From positions 1-59,065 of the forward strand of contig CALVCQ010000010.1 in the NCBI GenBank assembly GCA_944326115.1: a stretch of 59,065 nucleotides of DNA, in the 5' to 3' direction. A program made the position numbers and the translations under genes. The notes under the pieces were generated by a model. The model was not told the origin of the DNA, did no database searches, and saw only the letters and a program-made list of their open reading frames with translations. This document shows positions 17,212 to 26,841 of this stretch, piece by piece; positions within the stretch are counted from its first letter, which is position 1; every line of letters starts with the position of its first letter. Source of the stretch: Candidatus Gastranaerophilales bacterium. Its GTDB lineage: Bacteria; Cyanobacteriota; Vampirovibrionia; Gastranaerophilales; Gastranaerophilaceae.

Positions 17212-20200
17212 ATGAAAAATATAAAAGTTTTAAAATTAGTATTTATAACGGGGTTGTTAATAATCTTTGCTGCTGGTATTTTATACCTGCATGTGCTTCC
17301 CCGGCAGTTGAATGAATTATTTACAACGGATAAAATACCGTTTTTAATCGAACAAAAGACAGGCTTGAAATTCTCTTATAAAAAAGCAGTTGTGAAAACA
17401 ACTCCGAGTTTGTGTATTAATTTTTATGCAGAAGACTTAAGTGTAAAAGATAAAAACGGTATTGATGTTGCAAGTGCAAAAAAAATATCCGCATCAGTTT
17501 TTTTGCCGGCTTTATTGATGAAAAAAGTTGTTGTAAAAACGGCTGAAGTTAACAGGCTGGATGTAAAAATAATAAGAAAAAAAGACAAAAAGCTTTATTT
17601 TGGTAGTTTTCCTTTGGATATTAGTCGAAAACTAAATATAAACTCAGATATACACTCATTATTTATTAATAATACAGATTTGGTACTTCAGGATGAAATA
17701 GTAAAAAAAGAACTAAAAACAAGCGTATCTAAGGCTAATGCTGCATATCAAAAGAATAGAAAATTAGCATTAATGGCTGATGTAAAGATTTTTGTTAACG
17801 GTAAAGAAAAATCTTCAGTAAATATAGATTTTTATTCAAGATTACCGCTTGAAAATGGATTGAAATATTCTGATTTAAAATGTATGTGCAGTATAAAAAA
17901 CCTTGATATTTCTGATTATACAGGATATCTTGCCTTTTTTACGGGACAGGATATTTTGTCTTCTCAAGGGATTATAAATCTGGATATAACAAACGTGCAA
18001 AATATTCATAAAGCAAGTGCTTATTCAATAAACGGGAATATATCAAATTTTGCAATTAATATGAAAAATCCCCTTGATACAATAAAATCAAAAACTCCTG
18101 TTAATATTGCTTCTGTTATATTTTTTGATAAAAAAATATTGAACATAGAAGATACACAAATAAAATCAGGCGACTGGCAGATAAATGTGTCCGGTAAAAT
18201 TAAGAATTATTCCGGCTCAAAACCAAAAGCAGATTTGGTTGTTGATATTCCAAAATCTGACATAAATTCTTTGTACTGGCTGGTTCCTTCCATAAAAGGT
18301 GATCCTTTTAATGTTATGGAAAAATTTAAAAAATACGGAGTCTGGGGGAAAGTCAAAGGTTCTTTGCAAATAAAAGGAAACATTTTTCAGCCTGATATAT
18401 ACGGTAAATTAAGTGCAGAGGATGTGTATATTGTAAAAAATAATCCGCTTGTTCCTCATTGTAAAGTTTATGCTGAATTTTTAAAAAATAAAGTTAGAGT
18501 AAAAACCAGAGTTTTTGCCGGTTATGGTGAATATGTAGATGTTGAAGGTATTGCGGAAATGAAATTTTACGGTACCGGTGATTTTCGTATTGTTTCATCA
18601 AAAAATGTTGATCTTTCAACTGCAGAATATATGCTTGTTCCGGTGCACGAAGTAATAGGTTTTGATCTTGGTCCTGTTCCTTATATGGATATAACAGGAA
18701 AAGGCAATATAGATATAAGAACTAAAGGAACTATTCTTGACGGTGATGTAGTAGGTAAATTTAATTTTAGAAATACAACAGCCGTACTTGAGGGCTTAAA
18801 CACAAAAATAGAAAAAGCAGATGGTGAGCTTGTTTTTGACCATAAAAATATGCATTTTTATACTACTTCTGCTTTTATTAATGGTCAGCAGATAAAAATT
18901 GACGGCAAAGCTAATCTTGACGGTCATATCGATTTTGATGTTGAGTCTCCGGATATTGAAATATCTGATTTGTTTAATATTCTTACAACAAGTAAAATAT
19001 TGGAAAACAAAAAGTTTATGGCAGATCCGCTGGAGTCTGTGTCAGGTAAAATTGGAGCAGATATAAAAATTAGAGGTATTGTAAAAGATTTTGGAGAAAT
19101 TGCACAAAATCAGACTCTTAGAATATCAGGGCTACTTAATTTGAGCAAGTACAAAGGAATAAAAGCAAAATTAAAAGGTATTCCTGTCATTGTAAATAAT
19201 ACCAAAGGTCATGTTAATTTTGATGATACAGATTGGAACGCCGGTTTGAACGGAAATGTTGCTGCTTCTCCGTTAAGAATTACAGGAGGATGCAAAAAAG
19301 GTAAAACAGATATAAAAATAACCGCACAAAATTTAAAAACTGACGACTTTATACCTTTGGTTTTGTTAACAAATAAGGAGATTAAAAATTTACCAAAAAC
19401 AAATTCTTCTATAACTTTTGACGGACATTATAAATCAGATGAAAAAAGCTTTAATCTTGATAATTTTTATGCAAAAGGAAGTTTTAAGCAGAGCAGTCAA
19501 AAAAATACGGATATATCAATTTTATCGGGAGATTTTACTATAAATAACGGCGACCTGACGCTCAAAAACTTTAGGGCAACAATATACGGAGCGTCTGTTT
19601 ATATAAACGGAACAATCCATAATTTTTTTGCAAGCGAATTCATTGCAGACGGACATGTAAAACTTTTGAACTTTAATCTCAATGTGTTGAATAAAATAAA
19701 ACAAATGCAAATTTTGCCGTATTCTGTGTACAAAATTTTAAATGCTTATGAAAATTACGAAGGTAATATTAATGCTGACATTGATTGCAGAAATAATAAT
19801 TTAAACGGATATATAGATTTAAAAGATATAAAATTCAATCACAGTTATTTTAAAACACCTGTTACTATTGATAGCGGGAAAGTAGTGCTCGATGGTAAAA
19901 AAGCTACATTACGTTCTATAATTGCACAGATAGATAATACACCTGTGTTTTTAAATATATCAATATGGGATTTGGACAAAACAGCAAAAATAAACGGTTA
20001 TTTAACAACAAAACTGGGCGAAAATTTTGTTAATAAATATATAAACAGCAGACTTACCTATCCTCTTAAGCCAAAAGGTGATATTTCTATAACCTGTGAT
20101 TTAAGCGGTCGTATGGACAATATAAGACTTAAAACAAAATTAAAATTCTCGCCGGATTCAGATATTTATTATATGGGCGCAAATATCGGTGATGAAGCAG

Positions 20201-21693
20201 AAAAAAGAGAAATTTACGCAGATATAAATATTGCACCGAATAATGTTTATTATATAAAAGATTTTCGTTATATAAGATATATGATATCCCAAAATGCAAA
20301 GACATATCCTTTAAATGTGCTAAAAGCTGCAGGTGTTGTTGAAGCAAATAAAAAACATATTTTTATAAAAAATCTCTATGTCAAAACATTAACCAGCGCA
20401 AATGCAAAAATATTCAATATAATATTTAAAAAATCAGTTATTAAAAACGGAAAATTTAATTGTAACCTTAACATTAAAGGTAATTTATTTAATCCTTCCG
20501 TGAATGGTTCGCTCAATTTTGATAATCTTGAGATGCCGATATATAACACTCTTATAAATGAAGGTGCTATTTTGCTTAATAAATCCGATATTATTGTAAA
20601 AATCAAAGGTGATGTTTTGAGTTCTGATTTTACTCTTTATTCGGTAATAAAAAATAAAATAAATCCTCCGGTAGTAATAGACAAACTTGATATAAAATCT
20701 GATAAACTGAATCTTGATGCTTTTATCGATTCGCTTACCAAAATACCGACACCAAATACCGCAACAAAACTTGTTAACAGCAATATAAATCAAAATAAAT
20801 TACCGTTAAATGTTTCGGATTTTAGAATAAAAAAAGGATCTTTACAGGCTGATAGAGTAGAAATTCGAAATCTAGGCACCAGCAATTTTTATGCTGACTT
20901 TAATCTTCAGGATAATATGCTGCTCAATATCAATCAAATCGGTTTTGATGTAACAACTGGAAAAATGACCGGCAATGCAGCTTATGAGTTTTTAACAGGT
21001 AAGATAAAAGCCAATTTAACAGCTCTCAATGTTGATTCAAACAAGATAGCTTCATCCCTGTTTGATTTTAAAGATCAAATTTTTGGCAATGCAAACGGAA
21101 ATATAGTTATAACAACAAGAGGGAACTCTGAAACAGAACGTTTAAAAAATATGTTCGGGTATGTTTATTTTGAAATAGCTGACGGAAAAATGCCGAAATT
21201 GGGTTCTGTTGAATATCTTTTAAAAGCGGGTAATTTTATAAAAAGCGGTATAACCGGCGCCAGTATAAGCAATTTTATAGATATCCTATCTCCTATAAAA
21301 ACAGGGCATTTTGAATCTATAAAAGGTAGTTTTGCGCTAAAAAACGGTGTTGCACAAAATATTGAAATATATTCAAAAGGCGAAAATTTAAACATTTACA
21401 TAAACGGAGAATATGATATTCTCCAACAATATGCAAATATGAAAGTCTACGGAAGATTGACAAGACATGCAACCAATTTGCTGGGAAAAATCGGTAATAT
21501 GTCTTTTAATACACTTTTGTCCAAAATACCGGGATTTAAATTGAACAAAGATGAAAAAGCAAAGCTTATACAAGATTTAAATAAAATTCCCGGTGTGGAA
21601 TTGAGTGATCAACAATACAGGATATTTACCGTAAAAATAGACGGAAATATCGATGAAAATAAATATGTAAAGAATTTCAGGTGGATTGAATAA
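17212..21693 (+). CDS. AsmA/TamB-like envelope protein (1493 aa)
   Basis: A very long protein with one N-terminal membrane helix (residues about 9-27, VFITGLLIIFAAGILYLHVLP) and then some 1400 residues of repeating short beta strands (patterns such as GKLSAEDVYI, GKANLDGHIDFDV, GDLTLKNFRATIYGASV). The N-terminal region resembles AsmA (FLIEQKTGLKFSYKKA..., AKKISASVFLPALLMKKVVVK), and the C-terminal ITTRGNSETERLKNMFGYVYFEIADGKM resembles the AsmA-2/TamB end. Such proteins form hydrophobic grooves that move lipid between the inner and outer membranes, so a didermal envelope is implied. Transcribed alone. The specific substrate cannot be told from sequence. Confidence 0.8.
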   Translation: MKNIKVLKLVFITGLLIIFAAGILYLHVLPRQLNELFTTDKIPFLIEQKTGLKFSYKKAVVKTTPSLCINFYAEDLSVKDKNGIDVASAKKISASVFLPALLMKKVVVKTAEVNRLDVKIIRKKDKKLYFGSFPLDISRKLNINSDIHSLFINNTDLVLQDEIVKKELKTSVSKANAAYQKNRKLALMADVKIFVNGKEKSSVNIDFYSRLPLENGLKYSDLKCMCSIKNLDISDYTGYLAFFTGQDILSSQGIINLDITNVQNIHKASAYSINGNISNFAINMKNPLDTIKSKTPVNIASVIFFDKKILNIEDTQIKSGDWQINVSGKIKNYSGSKPKADLVVDIPKSDINSLYWLVPSIKGDPFNVMEKFKKYGVWGKVKGSLQIKGNIFQPDIYGKLSAEDVYIVKNNPLVPHCKVYAEFLKNKVRVKTRVFAGYGEYVDVEGIAEMKFYGTGDFRIVSSKNVDLSTAEYMLVPVHEVIGFDLGPVPYMDITGKGNIDIRTKGTILDGDVVGKFNFRNTTAVLEGLNTKIEKADGELVFDHKNMHFYTTSAFINGQQIKIDGKANLDGHIDFDVESPDIEISDLFNILTTSKILENKKFMADPLESVSGKIGADIKIRGIVKDFGEIAQNQTLRISGLLNLSKYKGIKAKLKGIPVIVNNTKGHVNFDDTDWNAGLNGNVAASPLRITGGCKKGKTDIKITAQNLKTDDFIPLVLLTNKEIKNLPKTNSSITFDGHYKSDEKSFNLDNFYAKGSFKQSSQKNTDISILSGDFTINNGDLTLKNFRATIYGASVYINGTIHNFFASEFIADGHVKLLNFNLNVLNKIKQMQILPYSVYKILNAYENYEGNINADIDCRNNNLNGYIDLKDIKFNHSYFKTPVTIDSGKVVLDGKKATLRSIIAQIDNTPVFLNISIWDLDKTAKINGYLTTKLGENFVNKYINSRLTYPLKPKGDISITCDLSGRMDNIRLKTKLKFSPDSDIYYMGANIGDEAEKREIYADINIAPNNVYYIKDFRYIRYMISQNAKTYPLNVLKAAGVVEANKKHIFIKNLYVKTLTSANAKIFNIIFKKSVIKNGKFNCNLNIKGNLFNPSVNGSLNFDNLEMPIYNTLINEGAILLNKSDIIVKIKGDVLSSDFTLYSVIKNKINPPVVIDKLDIKSDKLNLDAFIDSLTKIPTPNTATKLVNSNINQNKLPLNVSDFRIKKGSLQADRVEIRNLGTSNFYADFNLQDNMLLNINQIGFDVTTGKMTGNAAYEFLTGKIKANLTALNVDSNKIASSLFDFKDQIFGNANGNIVITTRGNSETERLKNMFGYVYFEIADGKMPKLGSVEYLLKAGNFIKSGITGASISNFIDILSPIKTGHFESIKGSFALKNGVAQNIEIYSKGENLNIYINGEYDILQQYANMKVYGRLTRHATNLLGKIGNMSFNTLLSKIPGFKLNKDEKAKLIQDLNKIPGVELSDQQYRIFTVKIDGNIDENKYVKNFRWIE

Positions 21694-21697
21694 TTTT

Positions 21698-22555
21698 TTA
21701 TATTGCAGGTTTTGCTGTTCCGTCTATTTTGAAATTTTTTGCTTTTCTTAATGGAAATTTATCGTATTTTACCTGCATATCATAATAATAGTACGGAGCA
21801 GCATATAGTGCCGGTACTGATATGTGATATACTCCTTTTTCATCAATTTGGGCAAATTCTTTATGATAATGCCCCGAACAAATCATCAAAATATTGTTAT
21901 GGTGTTTTATCACTGCTGCATAGTCGTTTTTTTCAAGTATTTGCTTTTCCGGACTTTCGTAAGGCTCTTTATACGGTACATGCTGGAAAATTAATGCTTT
22001 TTTGTCTTTGTTTTTTGTTAATACTTCGTCAAGCCATTTTAGTGTTTTAGTTGTAAAAATACCGTGTTCGCTTGGCATGCCTGATGCCACTCCGTCAAGA
22101 ACAATAACTATCAAATCATTTGTCGGGCAAAAATAATATGAGTTTTGGAATTTTTTTTGATATTTATTGTTCTGTGCAACAATTTTTATATATTCTTCTT
22201 TACTCATTCCCGAAATTTTATGAACATCTCTGTTTCCCATAACCAGATAATACGGAGTTTTTATATGGCGTATAATATTTAAAAACCCTCTTAAATTTAC
22301 CGGTTTGGATTTATCAATGTTATCTCCGAGAAATATAACAAAGTCGTAATCGTTTTCATTTACTCTGTCAACAAAGCCTCTTAATGCTTTTGTGCTGTTG
22401 GAATATTTACCGTTATCAGCATCTGTTGCAACAGTATAATGAATATCTGATGTCACTGCAAATTTAACGTTTTTTGCAGTTGCCGGACAGCTCTGTAAAT
22501 ATAGTATTGATAATAAAACAGCACATGTATAAAATATACTTTTTATTGTATTCAT
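21698..22555 (-). CDS. Secreted calcineurin-like metallophosphoesterase
   Basis: A 285-residue protein with a signal sequence (FYTCAVLLSILYLQSCPATAK) that contains a possible lipobox-like LQSC. The metal-binding motifs of the family are all present in order: SDIHYT, FLGDNIDKS, GNRDVH, FQHVPY and CSGHYH. It should therefore be an active binuclear phosphoesterase in the periplasm or at the membrane; the substrate (nucleotide, lipid or cell-wall precursor) is unknown. The family includes CpdA-like and Icc-like enzymes. The gene converges on the AsmA-like gene with 4 bases between them. Confidence 0.82.
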   Translation of the reverse strand: MNTIKSIFYTCAVLLSILYLQSCPATAKNVKFAVTSDIHYTVATDADNGKYSNSTKALRGFVDRVNENDYDFVIFLGDNIDKSKPVNLRGFLNIIRHIKTPYYLVMGNRDVHKISGMSKEEYIKIVAQNNKYQKKFQNSYYFCPTNDLIVIVLDGVASGMPSEHGIFTTKTLKWLDEVLTKNKDKKALIFQHVPYKEPYESPEKQILEKNDYAAVIKHHNNILMICSGHYHKEFAQIDEKGVYHISVPALYAAPYYYYDMQVKYDKFPLRKAKNFKIDGTAKPAI

Positions 22556-22611
22556 AAACTCATCTCTTTCTTTTTGCCAATAAATATAAGTATATCAGAA
22601 TAAATTAAAAT

Positions 22612-23349
22612 CTAAATATTTTTTTGCAGATTATCCTGTTTTGCTTTTTTTATACCTGCCTCATAACCGCATATCAAGAAAATAGCAGGCAATGCTTTTG
22701 AAATAAAACCTTGTATTTTATCTCCTATAGGTGTTAATGCTGCAACAGTAAGTAAATCATCTACGTGAATACAAAAATCTTTGATTCCGACTTTTCTTTG
22801 GTCATTTTCTTTAAAGATAGCTTTATTTACTTTTGATGCAATCCAGTTGCCGCCTGTTACACCGCCGGCAACTCCTGCGACTGCAGCAAGAGCACTCAAT
22901 GATATTTCTTTAACTCTTGAAAATTTTCTTTTTTCTATTGCCTGTCCTGCAAGTCCGACTATTGTTATGGGTGTGACAACATTACCAAGAAACTGATGAA
23001 TGCCTTCTTTTAACTTTGCTTTGCGATTTTCTTTGCTGTCCGCAATCAATCCTCCTGTCATTCCTCCGATAACAGCAGAAGTGGCAAGACCCATTACCTT
23101 AAACATGTTTTTAAAGTCGAGATTGAACATATCTTTGACTTTAAAATCTCTTTTTTTGATTGATTTTGCAAGTGCAAATAAATAAGCAAGAGTTGTAATT
23201 GCACTGCCTGCAAGCGCAGCTCTTTTTACCTGTCCGTCTTTATCTTTTGCAATAAGACCTTTTAGCGGATTCTTATTATATTTGATTACTCCTGCATTTT
23301 TTACATCATGCGACGGGGTGTATGGTGTTGGCGTTATTAATGTAGTCAT
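22612..23349 (-). CDS. Glycine-rich multi-helix membrane protein, unknown
   Basis: A 245-residue protein with no family I recognise. It contains about four glycine/alanine-rich hydrophobic helices (AALAGSAITTLAYLFALAKS, VMGLATSAVIGGMTGGLIADS, VVTPITIVGLAGQAIE, SALAAVAGVAGGVTGGNWIAS) separated by basic linkers, and a final AIFLICGYEAGI. Gly-xxx-Gly patterns suggest helix packing. The N-terminus (MTTLITPTPYTPSHDV) is not a signal peptide. It may be an inner-membrane protein of lineage-specific function. Transcribed divergently from rqcP. Confidence 0.62.
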   Translation of the reverse strand: MTTLITPTPYTPSHDVKNAGVIKYNKNPLKGLIAKDKDGQVKRAALAGSAITTLAYLFALAKSIKKRDFKVKDMFNLDFKNMFKVMGLATSAVIGGMTGGLIADSKENRKAKLKEGIHQFLGNVVTPITIVGLAGQAIEKRKFSRVKEISLSALAAVAGVAGGVTGGNWIASKVNKAIFKENDQRKVGIKDFCIHVDDLLTVAALTPIGDKIQGFISKALPAIFLICGYEAGIKKAKQDNLQKNI

Positions 23350-23475
23350 AATTGTCTCAAAATAGTTTCAAATACATAACACTCGTAAATAAATATTTTT
23401 GCTGTTTAATTTTTAATACTATTATATTACAAACATAATATTTAAATTATTATTTATTTTTAGTAATATTAAATT

Positions 23476-23721
23476 ATGCGTTTAGACAAATTTTTAAAAG
23501 TTTCAAGATTGATAAAAAGAAGAACTGTCGCAAATGATGTTTCAGATCAGGGCAGAGTTTTTGTAAACGGTAATCCTGCAAAACCCTCCAAACAGTTAAA
23601 AGAAGGGGATGTTATAAAAATTGAACATTTTAATAAATCGGTCAGTGTGAAAATTTTAAAAATTCCTGAAGGAAATATTTCCGTTCAGGAAGCATCCTCT
23701 CTTTATGAAGAATTAAAATAG
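23476..23721 (+). CDS. rqcP: S4-domain RNA-binding protein, RqcP-like
   Basis: An 81-residue S4 protein (MRLDKFLKVSRLIKRRT..AND, GRVFVNGNPAKPSKQLKEGD). Length and sequence match RqcP/YabO, which stabilises P-site tRNA during RqcH-driven alanine tailing on stalled large ribosomal subunits. The alternative is Hsp15, which is usually longer with a basic C-terminal extension that is absent here. No RqcH is in the window. It stands in front of a small secreted protein gene, pncC and the dehydrogenase on the same strand. Confidence 0.85.
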   Translation: MRLDKFLKVSRLIKRRTVANDVSDQGRVFVNGNPAKPSKQLKEGDVIKIEHFNKSVSVKILKIPEGNISVQEASSLYEELK

Positions 23722-23783
23722 GGATTGCTTTTTTAATTTGCAATATCTAAAATAACATATATAAGTATTAAGAGGAGATTGTT

Positions 23784-24476
23784 ATGAAAAAATATATTGC
23801 ATACGGCTTTTTGATATTAAGCCTGTTTTTTGTATTTAGCGCTTCATCTAATGCAGCAATTACAAATAAAACAGTAAAGGCTGATGTTCAGACTGTTCGT
23901 ATTCCATCCGGCACTACTATGAAAATGGAGATTATGGAACCGGTTTCTTCTCATGCCGGAAATATAGGTGATGAATTTTCTGCAATGTTAAAACAGGATA
24001 TTACAGTAAATGATAAGATTGCTCTTCCTGCAGGAACAATAATAAGAGGAACAATAAATAAGCTTACACCCAGCAAACGTCTTTCAAAGAGTGCTGTTTT
24101 ATATTTAAGCTTTGATCACCTGGTAACACCTACAGGCAGACAAATACCCGTTAATGCCGGTCTGTATAATTATAAAGAGCTAACACTCGACGGTGGTATA
24201 TATGACGGCGGAAATTACGGGTATGCACTTCAACAGAACTGGCAAAAAACAAAAGATATCTTTGATAAAACCATACAATGGGGTAAAGGTACAGGTGATA
24301 ATATGCAATACCTATGTGTTCCCCTGGGTGCTGTAGGCGGTGTAATTGGCGGCGGGGCTTATTATGTAGGTATGGCTGTTGCTGATTTGTTTATGAAAGG
24401 TAATGAGGTTGATTGGTTGCAGGGCAAGGAATTTGAAATAATGCTTACACAGCCGCTAGATATTCCTTTACAGTAA
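23784..24476 (+). CDS. Secreted protein with a TrbI-like LPAGT domain
   Basis: A 230-residue precursor with a signal peptide (YIAYGFLILSLFFVFSASSNA). Residues about 45-130 carry GDEFSAMLKQDI, ALPAGTIIRGTINKL and SFDHLVTPTGRQIPV, the pattern of a TrbI/VirB10-like beta domain with the LPAGTxxxG loop. The same domain occurs in the 388-residue protein at 56029-57195, so the window contains two paralogues. A Gly-rich hydrophobic segment follows (GAVGGVIGGGAYYVGMAVADLF). A good ribosome-binding site (GAGGAG) precedes the ATG. No conjugation genes are nearby; a scaffold or envelope role is more likely than secretion. Confidence 0.68.
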   Translation: MKKYIAYGFLILSLFFVFSASSNAAITNKTVKADVQTVRIPSGTTMKMEIMEPVSSHAGNIGDEFSAMLKQDITVNDKIALPAGTIIRGTINKLTPSKRLSKSAVLYLSFDHLVTPTGRQIPVNAGLYNYKELTLDGGIYDGGNYGYALQQNWQKTKDIFDKTIQWGKGTGDNMQYLCVPLGAVGGVIGGGAYYVGMAVADLFMKGNEVDWLQGKEFEIMLTQPLDIPLQ

Positions 24477-24482
24477 AATATT

Positions 24483-25013
24483 ATGCGTTTAATTTATTGT
24501 ATTAAGTTAATAAGACTTTTATTAAATAAATACTATGAGCAGACAGCAGGTGAAATATTAATAAAGGAAAAGGCTTCGCTGGCAGTTGCGGAATCTTGTA
24601 CCGGCGGGCTTTTGAGTTCTCTTTTAACTGATATTTCAGGCAGTTCTTCTTATATCAGAGCGAATTTTGTTACTTATGCAAATGCTGTAAAAGTGAAATA
24701 CTTGAATGTGAAAGAAGACACTCTTGAGCAATTCGGTGCAGTCAGCGAACAAATAGCGTCCGAAATGGTAAAAGGACTTATTGCTGAAACAAATTCCGAT
24801 TATGCCATAGCAACAACTGGTATTGCAGGACCCTCAGGCGGCACTCGAGAAAAACCTGTCGGTCTTGTATATATAGCAGTTGCTTCAAAAGATAAAACGT
24901 GTGTTTACAGATATAATGTAAATCCTGATTATCCGAGAATACTCATAAAATATATGTTTGCAAAACATGCGGCAAAACTGTTGGCTGAATTTTTAAAAGG
25001 AAAAATACAATGA
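24483..25013 (+). CDS. pncC: CinA C-terminal domain amidase (PncC-type)
   Basis: A 176-residue stand-alone CinA-C domain. AVAESCTGGLLSSLLTDISGSS contains the nucleophile-bearing motif, and YAIATTGIAGPSGGTREKPVGLVYIA is the second signature. The family hydrolyses nicotinamide mononucleotide to nicotinate mononucleotide in NAD recycling. There is no N-terminal CinA domain. The given ATG lacks a good ribosome-binding site and adds about 18 residues beyond usual starts, so the true start may be downstream. It overlaps the dehydrogenase gene by four bases (ATGA), indicating coupled translation. Confidence 0.88.
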   Translation: MRLIYCIKLIRLLLNKYYEQTAGEILIKEKASLAVAESCTGGLLSSLLTDISGSSSYIRANFVTYANAVKVKYLNVKEDTLEQFGAVSEQIASEMVKGLIAETNSDYAIATTGIAGPSGGTREKPVGLVYIAVASKDKTCVYRYNVNPDYPRILIKYMFAKHAAKLLAEFLKGKIQ

Positions 25014-26005
25014 AAAAAGTTACACTTATACCCGGTGACGGAATAGGTCCTGAAATATGCAATGCTGTGACACAAATAATAGAAGCTGCCGGATTAAAAA
25101 TCGATTGGGATATACAAACAGCAGGTGCAGATGTTGTGCAAACGGAAGGTACTCCTCTGCCGCAAAGAGTTATAGACTCAATAAGACAAAATAAGGTCGC
25201 TCTGAAAGCTCCTGTCACAACACCGATAGGTAAAGGTTTCAGAAGTGTTAATGTTGCTTTGAGAAAAGAACTGGATTTGTACGCAAATATCCGTCCGTGT
25301 AAAAATATAAAAGGTATTAAGACTCCTTTTGACAATGTTGATATAGTGGTTGTAAGAGAAAATACGGAAGACCTCTACGCCGGTATAGAAAGACAGATAG
25401 ATAATGATACTGCTGAATCCATAAAAATTATTACAAGAAAAGCTTCAACAAGAATTGTAAAATATGCTTTTGAATATGCCTTAAAATATGGAAGAAAGAA
25501 AATTCATGCAGTTACTAAGGCTAATATCTGTAAATTGTCTGACGGATTGTTTCTGGAGTGCGCCAGAACTGTTGCACAAGAATATCCTCAAATAGATTTC
25601 AAAGAAATACTTGTAGATAATCTTTGTATGCAGCTTGTTCAAAATCCTTCGCAGTTTGATATTCTTGTGCTGCCTAATTTGTACGGAGATATTGTTTCTG
25701 ATCTGACTGCAGGACTTATTGGCGGGCTCGGTATAGCTCAGGGTGCTAATATAGGGTCTGATTATGCTGTGTTTGAGCCAGTACACGGTTCAGCCCCGGA
25801 TATAAAAGGTCAAAATAAAGCTAATCCTACAGCACTTTTGATTTGTGCTGTTAATATGCTCAAACATATCGGTGAGAATTTAATTGCACAAAAAATAGAG
25901 CAAGCTCTTTATTCTGTTATAGAAGAAGGCAAAATTTTAACAGCTGATCTCGGTGGTAGTGCTACTACACAGGAATATACAAAAGAAGTTATAAAACACC
26001 TCTAA
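25010..26005 (+). CDS. Isocitrate/isopropylmalate dehydrogenase family, probably NAD-isocitrate dehydrogenase
   Basis: A 331-residue beta-decarboxylating dehydrogenase. GDGIGPEI is at the N-terminus; SVNVALRKELDLYANIRP is the substrate loop and favours isocitrate (SxNxxLRxxxDLYANxRP) over isopropylmalate. The metal-site aspartates are in LVDNLCMQLV and NLYGDIVSDLTAGLIGGLG, and the nucleotide loop FEPVHGSAPDIKGQNKANPTA has an Asp/Ile typical of NAD use. It would feed 2-oxoglutarate synthesis for glutamate. Coupled to pncC by a 4-base overlap. Its end overlaps a convergent gene by 17 bases. Distinction from homoisocitrate or isopropylmalate enzymes is by motif only. Confidence 0.85.
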   Translation: MKKVTLIPGDGIGPEICNAVTQIIEAAGLKIDWDIQTAGADVVQTEGTPLPQRVIDSIRQNKVALKAPVTTPIGKGFRSVNVALRKELDLYANIRPCKNIKGIKTPFDNVDIVVVRENTEDLYAGIERQIDNDTAESIKIITRKASTRIVKYAFEYALKYGRKKIHAVTKANICKLSDGLFLECARTVAQEYPQIDFKEILVDNLCMQLVQNPSQFDILVLPNLYGDIVSDLTAGLIGGLGIAQGANIGSDYAVFEPVHGSAPDIKGQNKANPTALLICAVNMLKHIGENLIAQKIEQALYSVIEEGKILTADLGGSATTQEYTKEVIKHL

Positions 26006-26315
26006 TTTTTGCAATAAAAGAAGCTAACTGAAAGAAAATTGCAACAATAACCATCAGTAATACGAGAAATACCATTATTTTTTCAGGAAGTAAAAAATCC
26101 CGTCTTTTGCTGTTGGAATTTGAAAAAGAGTAATATGGTGTTTCTATAAAATCGAGTCCCAAGCTGACTGCGTGTTTATAGTCATCTTTTGCTTTTTCAT
26201 CTTCATTGTTTAAAAAATAATAATATCCCCTTTGGTAGTACAATTCCCAAACATCACCGTTTTTGGAAATTTCTTCACAAAGGGCATTTATTTCTTTATC
26301 ATATTTATTAACCAT
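25989..26315 (-). CDS. TPR-like tail-anchored small protein
   Basis: A 108-residue protein with one tetratricopeptide-like hairpin (WELYYQRGYYYFLNNEDEKAKDDYKHAVSLG, residues about 23-53) and a C-terminal membrane helix (IMVFLVLLMVIVAIFFQLASFIA). The TPR faces the cytoplasm if tail-anchored. It is the third gene after rsmH and ftsL on the minus strand with 16 bases between, so it may be cotranscribed with the division genes. The 3' end overlaps the convergent dehydrogenase gene. Function unknown. Confidence 0.65.
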   Translation of the reverse strand: MVNKYDKEINALCEEISKNGDVWELYYQRGYYYFLNNEDEKAKDDYKHAVSLGLDFIETPYYSFSNSNSKRRDFLLPEKIMVFLVLLMVIVAIFFQLASFIAKIRGVL

Positions 26316-26331
26316 AAAATTTCACTTTGCT

Positions 26332-26841
26332 TTAAAAGCCAATTGACCATTGAAAAGGTTTTTGTGCAGATTGCGCTGTTTTGTTAACAGAGCTATTTAC
26401 AGGTATAGTAGAAGGTGTTCCTTTAACCTCAATTACATTTTTTGCTTTTTGCAGTAAATGCTGCTTTTGCATTGCTTTATCTACATTGTAATAAGATTTT
26501 AAATAATCAAGCTTATTTTGTAATTCTACATTTTCATCGTTTAACGACAAAACCTGCTTTCTGTATTTATTTAAAGTTATTTCACTTGCTGTTACAAAAT
26601 AATAACTGACAGCAGAAAGCAGAATGAAAAATACAAGTATTGCACAAAGTGTTTTGTTAACTCTTGCAATAGCCATTTCTTTGTATGTTTTATGGGTTGG
26701 AAAGTAACCGTCGATGACAGGATTTATAGGGTTTTGTGTATTATTGTAATTATAGTTGTTGTATAAATGTCTCTGACTGTTTCTTGAGTCAATTACAGGT
26801 CTTGTCAATTTCGTTCTCCCATGACGCAATTTTTTTGGCAC
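26332..26841 (-). CDS. ftsL: FtsL-like cell-division protein
   Basis: A 169-residue bitopic protein: a cytoplasmic N-terminus of about 65 residues, one membrane helix (LCAILVFFILLSAVSYYFV) and an outside coiled coil with NDENVELQNKLDYLKSYYNVD, ending in a low-complexity tail. This topology and the position directly after rsmH fit FtsL, part of the divisome FtsQLB group that activates septal cell-wall synthesis. The start is uncertain: a GTG at 26841 has its GAGG too close, while an in-frame TTG nearer the rsmH stop has GGGAG at good distance. It overlaps rsmH. Identity rests on context and topology, since FtsL is poorly conserved. Confidence 0.68.
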   Translation of the reverse strand: MPKKLRHGRTKLTRPVIDSRNSQRHLYNNYNYNNTQNPINPVIDGYFPTHKTYKEMAIARVNKTLCAILVFFILLSAVSYYFVTASEITLNKYRKQVLSLNDENVELQNKLDYLKSYYNVDKAMQKQHLLQKAKNVIEVKGTPSTIPVNSSVNKTAQSAQKPFQWSIGF

